18,470 nt of DNA from Verrucomicrobiota bacterium (lineage in GTDB: Bacteria > Verrucomicrobiota > Verrucomicrobiia > Opitutales > Seribacteraceae). A model generated the notes under the pieces. That model worked only from the letters and a program-made list of their open reading frames with translations, was not told the origin of the DNA and ran no database searches. Shown piece by piece: positions 15,085-18,470 of this stretch (position 1 is its first letter; the number at the start of each line of letters is the position of its first letter). Where the stretch lies: positions 1 to 18,470 of the forward strand of contig JACNJI010000261.1 of the NCBI GenBank assembly GCA_014382645.1, in the 5' to 3' direction. The translations under genes and the position numbers were made by a program.

Positions 15085-15727
15085 CGAGAAATCTGCAGCC
15101 GCCCTTTTTGTAAACCTCAACTGCGCTGCGAAGTCTAAGAAGACGTGAACTCACCTTGAGATTGCGAGAGGTGAAACCCTCGCGATTGACCAACAGCATC
15201 AAGCGATTTCGTGATCGCACAATGCTCACACAAGCTCCCTCACGAGCATACTTGCTCCCCTCGCCTATTGCTAGTACGCCTTTCTTGTCGCAAAGGGTAC
15301 ATTCGGACCATCTGTTTTCCTCGGACTTGAGGAAGTAGACGACTGCGCAATCCTTAAAGATTTCTTTCTCCTCATCGGCATCCGGGATGTGAGCCAGGGA
15401 GAATACCTTCACCTTGCGACCTTGAATGGTGATTTTCAATTCGTCGATGAGGAATAAAAGAACTTGGGCGAAATGGTGGCGGTCGTCACCCACCACGGCA
15501 AGCCCGACGGTGGAATCGGCACTGGGCAAATCCTCCTCCGCCCAAGTCGAATAGTGAAGAAGGTGCGCGAGGTAAGCAGCCTTGAAACGAGCCTCCGCCC
15601 GAGCATTCTCCGAAGAATCAGTCTTCCCGAAACTCGCATTGGAACAGACGCAAAAAGACACAATGGCGAAGGACGCGAATCGCATCGCCTTTGTGAAATG
15701 TTTGAATCTGGTAATCAGGGAAAGCAC
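15062..15727 (-). CDS. YfiR-family periplasmic protein (DUF4154)
   Basis: Protein of 221 residues with an N-terminal export signal. Family features: RFKAAYLAHLLHYSTW near 48-62, VGLAVVGDD, CAVVYFLKSEE, GVLAIGEGSKYAREGACVSI and the closing NLKVSSRLLRLRSAV. In Pseudomonas YfiR represses a periplasm-sensing diguanylate cyclase, but most members sit beside TonB receptors and signalling proteins. Here the TonB receptor gene ends 13 bases upstream, so the two form an operon. The GTG at 15727 is used; an ATG at 15685 would give a shorter, cleaner signal peptide (MRFASFAIVSFCVCSNASFG), and neither has a good Shine-Dalgarno sequence. About 18 residues (VYKKGGCRFLVISARPT region) extend past the usual family end, and the last seven codons overlap the protease gene on the other strand. 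Confidence 0.83.
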   Translation of the reverse strand: MLSLITRFKHFTKAMRFASFAIVSFCVCSNASFGKTDSSENARAEARFKAAYLAHLLHYSTWAEEDLPSADSTVGLAVVGDDRHHFAQVLLFLIDELKITIQGRKVKVFSLAHIPDADEEKEIFKDCAVVYFLKSEENRWSECTLCDKKGVLAIGEGSKYAREGACVSIVRSRNRLMLLVNREGFTSRNLKVSSRLLRLRSAVEVYKKGGCRFLVISARPT

Positions 15728-15740
15728 GGAAATAAAAAAT

Positions 15741-18074
15741 TTAGAATCTTTTGGTTATGGATAAAAGGAAGGAGCGCTCGACTCGGGCGGGTTCGAGCTC
15801 CAGGTCTTGATACATGTTTTCGGGGTGATGTGGGTCGAGCAGGTCGCGACCAAAAAGGCCGATCTCCAGACTCTCGTCGGGTCGCCAGATGAACCCGAGG
15901 TCCATCCGCAAATGGGCGGGAATGAAAATTGGATTGTATGCGGAGGCGATCGTTCTTTCGGCAGCGTAGTAGAAGTTCTGCGAGAAGATGAGATCGTCCC
16001 GCAAACGAAGGTGAGAAGAAACATTGGCCAAGGTCTTGGGGAAATTGTCGGTTTCCACACCTTCCTTCTTGCTGATGGTGCGGGATGCGCCGCCCTTCAG
16101 TGTCCAGTAGTGGAAGGGACTGTAGTCGAAGGTGAATTCTCCACCCGAAGTCTTGACGTCGTGGGCTTCGTAAATGGGAGGACCGGAAAAAATGGCGTTT
16201 GTCGTATCGTAGTGATAAAGAGACAACTCGAGGGTGAGGTCGTCACGAGGTTGGGATCGCCAACCGACTTCGAATGCATCAGTTTCCTCTTTCTCCAAGT
16301 CCGAGTTTCCAGGGAAGGATTGGTTAAGCCAGAAGCCCGTTGTGGCAGAAGTCGGCACCCATACCCTGGCATAGGACACCTTGGAATAGCGCTCCACCAA
16401 TGAGGGTGTGCGATAAGCGCGAGAATAGGCCGACCACAAGACATTTGTTTCGTTGACGGCCCATGAAAGACGGGCACCAGGCTGAACGCCGGTGCCGGCG
16501 AGATCACTCTCTTCGAATTTGGCCCCGGCGGATAAGAGCAGACTGTCGCTAAACTCATAGGAGTCCTGAAAGAAGGCTGAAAAACGATCGAACTTCGTCG
16601 GACTATCGCCATGATCCAGAATGGTTATGTTGGGACTGGCAGGAGTAAATAAAGTGTCGTTGGTATCGAATCCCCAAGGGGGCGTCATAATGTCCTCCAC
16701 ATCGAAATCCATATGCCGAGTGGCCAAACCAAAGGCCAAATGATGGCGATCGCCAATGAGTTTGTTTGCCTTAAAGTCGAGATCGTATTGCTTGCGGTCC
16801 CAACGTCGACCGACATGCCCGAGAAAGGTTTTGTATTGCTCGGCATATCCGGCCAATGTCCATTCCAAATCCGAGTCAGTAACCCCGGAAAGCTTGGCTC
16901 TCAGGTGACCTGCATCATGCGGCATTTCTCCCCAGTATTCGTAGCGAGTGAAACCTAAACCGGCAGGCATTGTCGTTGCCGAAGCTCTAGATATTGGCCA
17001 CGAGGGAACCAACGTCTTAAGATTATCTTCACCTCCGACAGCGAAGGCATAGGGAACGATTGCAGGAAGAGTCATCCCTAAAAATGTTTCCATCGCTGCA
17101 AGCGCATGGGGATTGTCAACAGCATCGGGTTCTTTGTCTGGATCGTAATTCATGTAAAGAAGTCGCTGACTCAGATCCAACACGTGATGCACACGCCGTT
17201 TGCCCAAGGCGCCTGCAAAGGTAAAATCAAGATCCCTCGACAAGGTTTTGTCGTAACGGAACCCAGCCTTGCGGAAGTAACCGTCGTCCTTGGCGGGCAA
17301 ACCGGAGTTAAGGGTGCCCTCGGCATACTCCTGATCTCGGAACCAAACCCGATAGAAGGCATTCTCACCCGCCTGACCTCCGTGAACGTAATCTCCGAGA
17401 AAAGTGCCATCGTCGCGAATGACCAGTCGCACGGAATCTCCTTGCGTGGCGGCAGCGCTCTTGGTCACGACATTGTAGACGCCGCTTACGGCATTCGTGC
17501 CCCAAATGGAAGCGCCTGGTCCGCGAATAATTTCCACTCGATCCAAAATTTCCAAGGGAACACCCTCGCCCGTCGCGTTGACCGTTCCGCCCATAATTTG
17601 GAGAACCTCCCTGCCGTCCACCATAGCGAGAAACTTCTCCGTGGAGGAACCGCTGAAGTTCCGCATAATGGCAAAATCGTCGTAACCCGTGCCACGAGTG
17701 ACGTGCATGCCCGGCACGCCACGAAAAGCTTCCACAGTCAGGACATGACCGTTGAGACTGATGTCGTCCGGTCGCAAAACATGCACCGAGGCAGGGTTAC
17801 GCCAGTACTCTTGCTCGTAACCTAAAACTCCGTGTACGGGACGCCGAGCCAACTCCCGCAAGTCCAAGCCAAACAACCGCCTAAGCTCAGACTTTTCAAA
17901 CGGGGTTAGAGCGTCATCATTTCGTTCTAAGGGAATTAACTCAAGTTTAGGCAAAGTGGCATTTGCCTCGATGCCCGCCAAAGGCACCTGTCCGAGAACT
18001 GAAGCAGGCAGCAACCCAAACAAGAACCCCCCGAAGAAAGAAACTATTAAAACTGAATGTGTAAAAGGAAGCAC
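15741..18074 (-). CDS. TonB-dependent outer-membrane receptor (YfiR-associated type)
   Basis: Outer-membrane beta-barrel transporter of 777 residues, complete. A signal peptide covers about 1-28. Residues 60-105 (FEKSELRRLFGLDLRELARR, then NPASVHVLRPDDI) match the segment that precedes the plug in receptors paired with YfiR proteins. The plug runs to about 207 and contains RIIRGPGAS-type text (IIRGPGASIWGTNAVSGVYN). The remaining residues show alternating aromatic and polar barrel strands, ending in the C-terminal phenylalanine of SITKRF needed for outer-membrane assembly. The start is a GTG; an in-frame stop lies about 21 bases upstream, which rules out a longer N-terminus, and no Shine-Dalgarno sequence is obvious. 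I see no canonical TonB box, but it is variable. No cobalamin riboswitch is visible in the 240 bases upstream. Ligand unknown; siderophore, cobalamin or glycan all remain possible. Confidence 0.92.
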   Translation of the reverse strand: MLPFTHSVLIVSFFGGFLFGLLPASVLGQVPLAGIEANATLPKLELIPLERNDDALTPFEKSELRRLFGLDLRELARRPVHGVLGYEQEYWRNPASVHVLRPDDISLNGHVLTVEAFRGVPGMHVTRGTGYDDFAIMRNFSGSSTEKFLAMVDGREVLQIMGGTVNATGEGVPLEILDRVEIIRGPGASIWGTNAVSGVYNVVTKSAAATQGDSVRLVIRDDGTFLGDYVHGGQAGENAFYRVWFRDQEYAEGTLNSGLPAKDDGYFRKAGFRYDKTLSRDLDFTFAGALGKRRVHHVLDLSQRLLYMNYDPDKEPDAVDNPHALAAMETFLGMTLPAIVPYAFAVGGEDNLKTLVPSWPISRASATTMPAGLGFTRYEYWGEMPHDAGHLRAKLSGVTDSDLEWTLAGYAEQYKTFLGHVGRRWDRKQYDLDFKANKLIGDRHHLAFGLATRHMDFDVEDIMTPPWGFDTNDTLFTPASPNITILDHGDSPTKFDRFSAFFQDSYEFSDSLLLSAGAKFEESDLAGTGVQPGARLSWAVNETNVLWSAYSRAYRTPSLVERYSKVSYARVWVPTSATTGFWLNQSFPGNSDLEKEETDAFEVGWRSQPRDDLTLELSLYHYDTTNAIFSGPPIYEAHDVKTSGGEFTFDYSPFHYWTLKGGASRTISKKEGVETDNFPKTLANVSSHLRLRDDLIFSQNFYYAAERTIASAYNPIFIPAHLRMDLGFIWRPDESLEIGLFGRDLLDPHHPENMYQDLELEPARVERSFLLSITKRF

Positions 18075-18317
18075 TAAGCTGAATAAGTAATATTAATCAT
18101 CGATGGAGGCAATGAAATCTACAAGTAGAAATCCGATTGACCTCATCTTCTTTAGCCCACCTTACCTCCGAGATAAGAACAACTAACCAAGGATGATTAT
18201 TAAACTTATTGAAAGCCAATAATTCCCTTGCCAGAAATAGAACATGATCCTGATTCCGTAAGTTGTATCACGTTCGCCCAAAATTAGAAAAATCGTGATT
18301 TGTAATAATAATTCATG

Positions 18318-18470
18318 CTATGATTTTAGTTTTTTGATGGGTGACGTAGAAAGCATTCTTTCCAAAAGGTTCTCCCACTGAAGCTCATTGACTTCGTGCA
18401 ACTCCTTGCCTTCCAGTCGCAACCCCTCGAAAGAGCCCTCCTTCAGCAGCCCTTCCGATTCAAGCAGACC
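18318..18470 (-). CDS. C-terminal end of an unidentified gene (cut by the window edge)
   Basis: Fifty sense codons and a TAG stop (18318-18320) read cleanly from the right edge on the minus strand. The sequence is charged and Leu-rich (GLLESEGLLKEGSFEGLRLE, then LHEVNELQWENLLERML and SPIKKLKS), looks like genuine protein and is probably helical at the end. There is too little to name a family. It lies upstream of the TonB receptor gene on the same strand, with 243 bases between them, so it is probably a separate transcript. Confidence 0.6.
   Translation of the reverse strand, partial: GLLESEGLLKEGSFEGLRLEGKELHEVNELQWENLLERMLSTSPIKKLKS

Noticed and set aside
17106..17825. Plus-strand frame of 239 codons antisense to the TonB receptor
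   Set aside because: It lies fully within the receptor plug and barrel coding sequence. The receptor frame shows clear family motifs while this one shows none.
18075..18317. Cobalamin or other riboswitch upstream of the TonB receptor
   Set aside because: I looked for a B12-box-like or other conserved riboswitch core on the minus strand and found none.

Overview
The window looks like a chromosomal piece of a Gram-negative bacterium of the Planctomycetota-Verrucomicrobiota-Chlamydiota group, most likely a verrucomicrobium. The evidence is the gene mix: a Tat-exported Gfo/Idh/MocA oxidoreductase, a formylglycine-type sulfatase, a small exported cytochrome of the planctomycete/verrucomicrobial kind, a Ser/Thr kinase with DWG in place of DFG, a type II glutamine synthetase, and a TonB-dependent receptor paired with a YfiR-family protein. 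The TonB receptor implies an outer membrane. Many starts lack a clear Shine-Dalgarno sequence, and two of the chosen starts are GTG. I see no tRNA, rRNA, CRISPR array, insertion sequence, integrase or attachment site.

Layout. Positions 1-2528 (+): the C-terminal part of lipoyl synthase (lipA), then an exported PhoD-like phosphatase six bases later. Positions 2538-3818 (-): a Tat-exported MocA oxidoreductase converging on the phosphatase. Positions 3922-8118 (+): a run of four exported proteins, namely a Sec-exported MocA-like protein, a START-domain protein (4-base ATGA overlap), an S41-type peptidase carrying a compensated frameshift pair, and a sulfatase. Positions 8155-9177 (+): a soluble Ser/Thr kinase. 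Positions 9178-9893: a gap of about 0.7 kb with a short coding remnant, a possible structured RNA and a strong bidirectional terminator. Positions 9894-14034 (-): type II glutamine synthetase, a YqgE/AlgH protein, a small cytochrome, a 115-residue unknown, a 75-residue membrane protein and a lipoprotein of unknown function. Positions 14101-15084 (+): an exported trypsin/HtrA-like protease. Positions 15062-18074 (-): a YfiR-family protein and its TonB-dependent receptor; the YfiR gene overlaps the protease tail to tail. Positions 18318-18470 (-): the last 50 codons of an unidentified gene.

How the genes fit together. Most products are predicted to be exported, so the region is largely about envelope and periplasmic chemistry: phosphoester and sulfate-ester hydrolysis, sugar-type oxidoreductases, proteolysis and TonB-driven uptake. 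The 3922-8118 run is the best candidate for a co-transcribed functional unit. The glutamine synthetase, lipoyl synthase and YqgE genes are housekeeping. No family in the window is clearly new. The most unusual items are the frameshift pair in the S41 gene, the non-coding gap near 9.4-9.6 kb, the two differently exported MocA-fold proteins side by side, and the unknown lipoprotein/membrane-protein pair opposite the protease.
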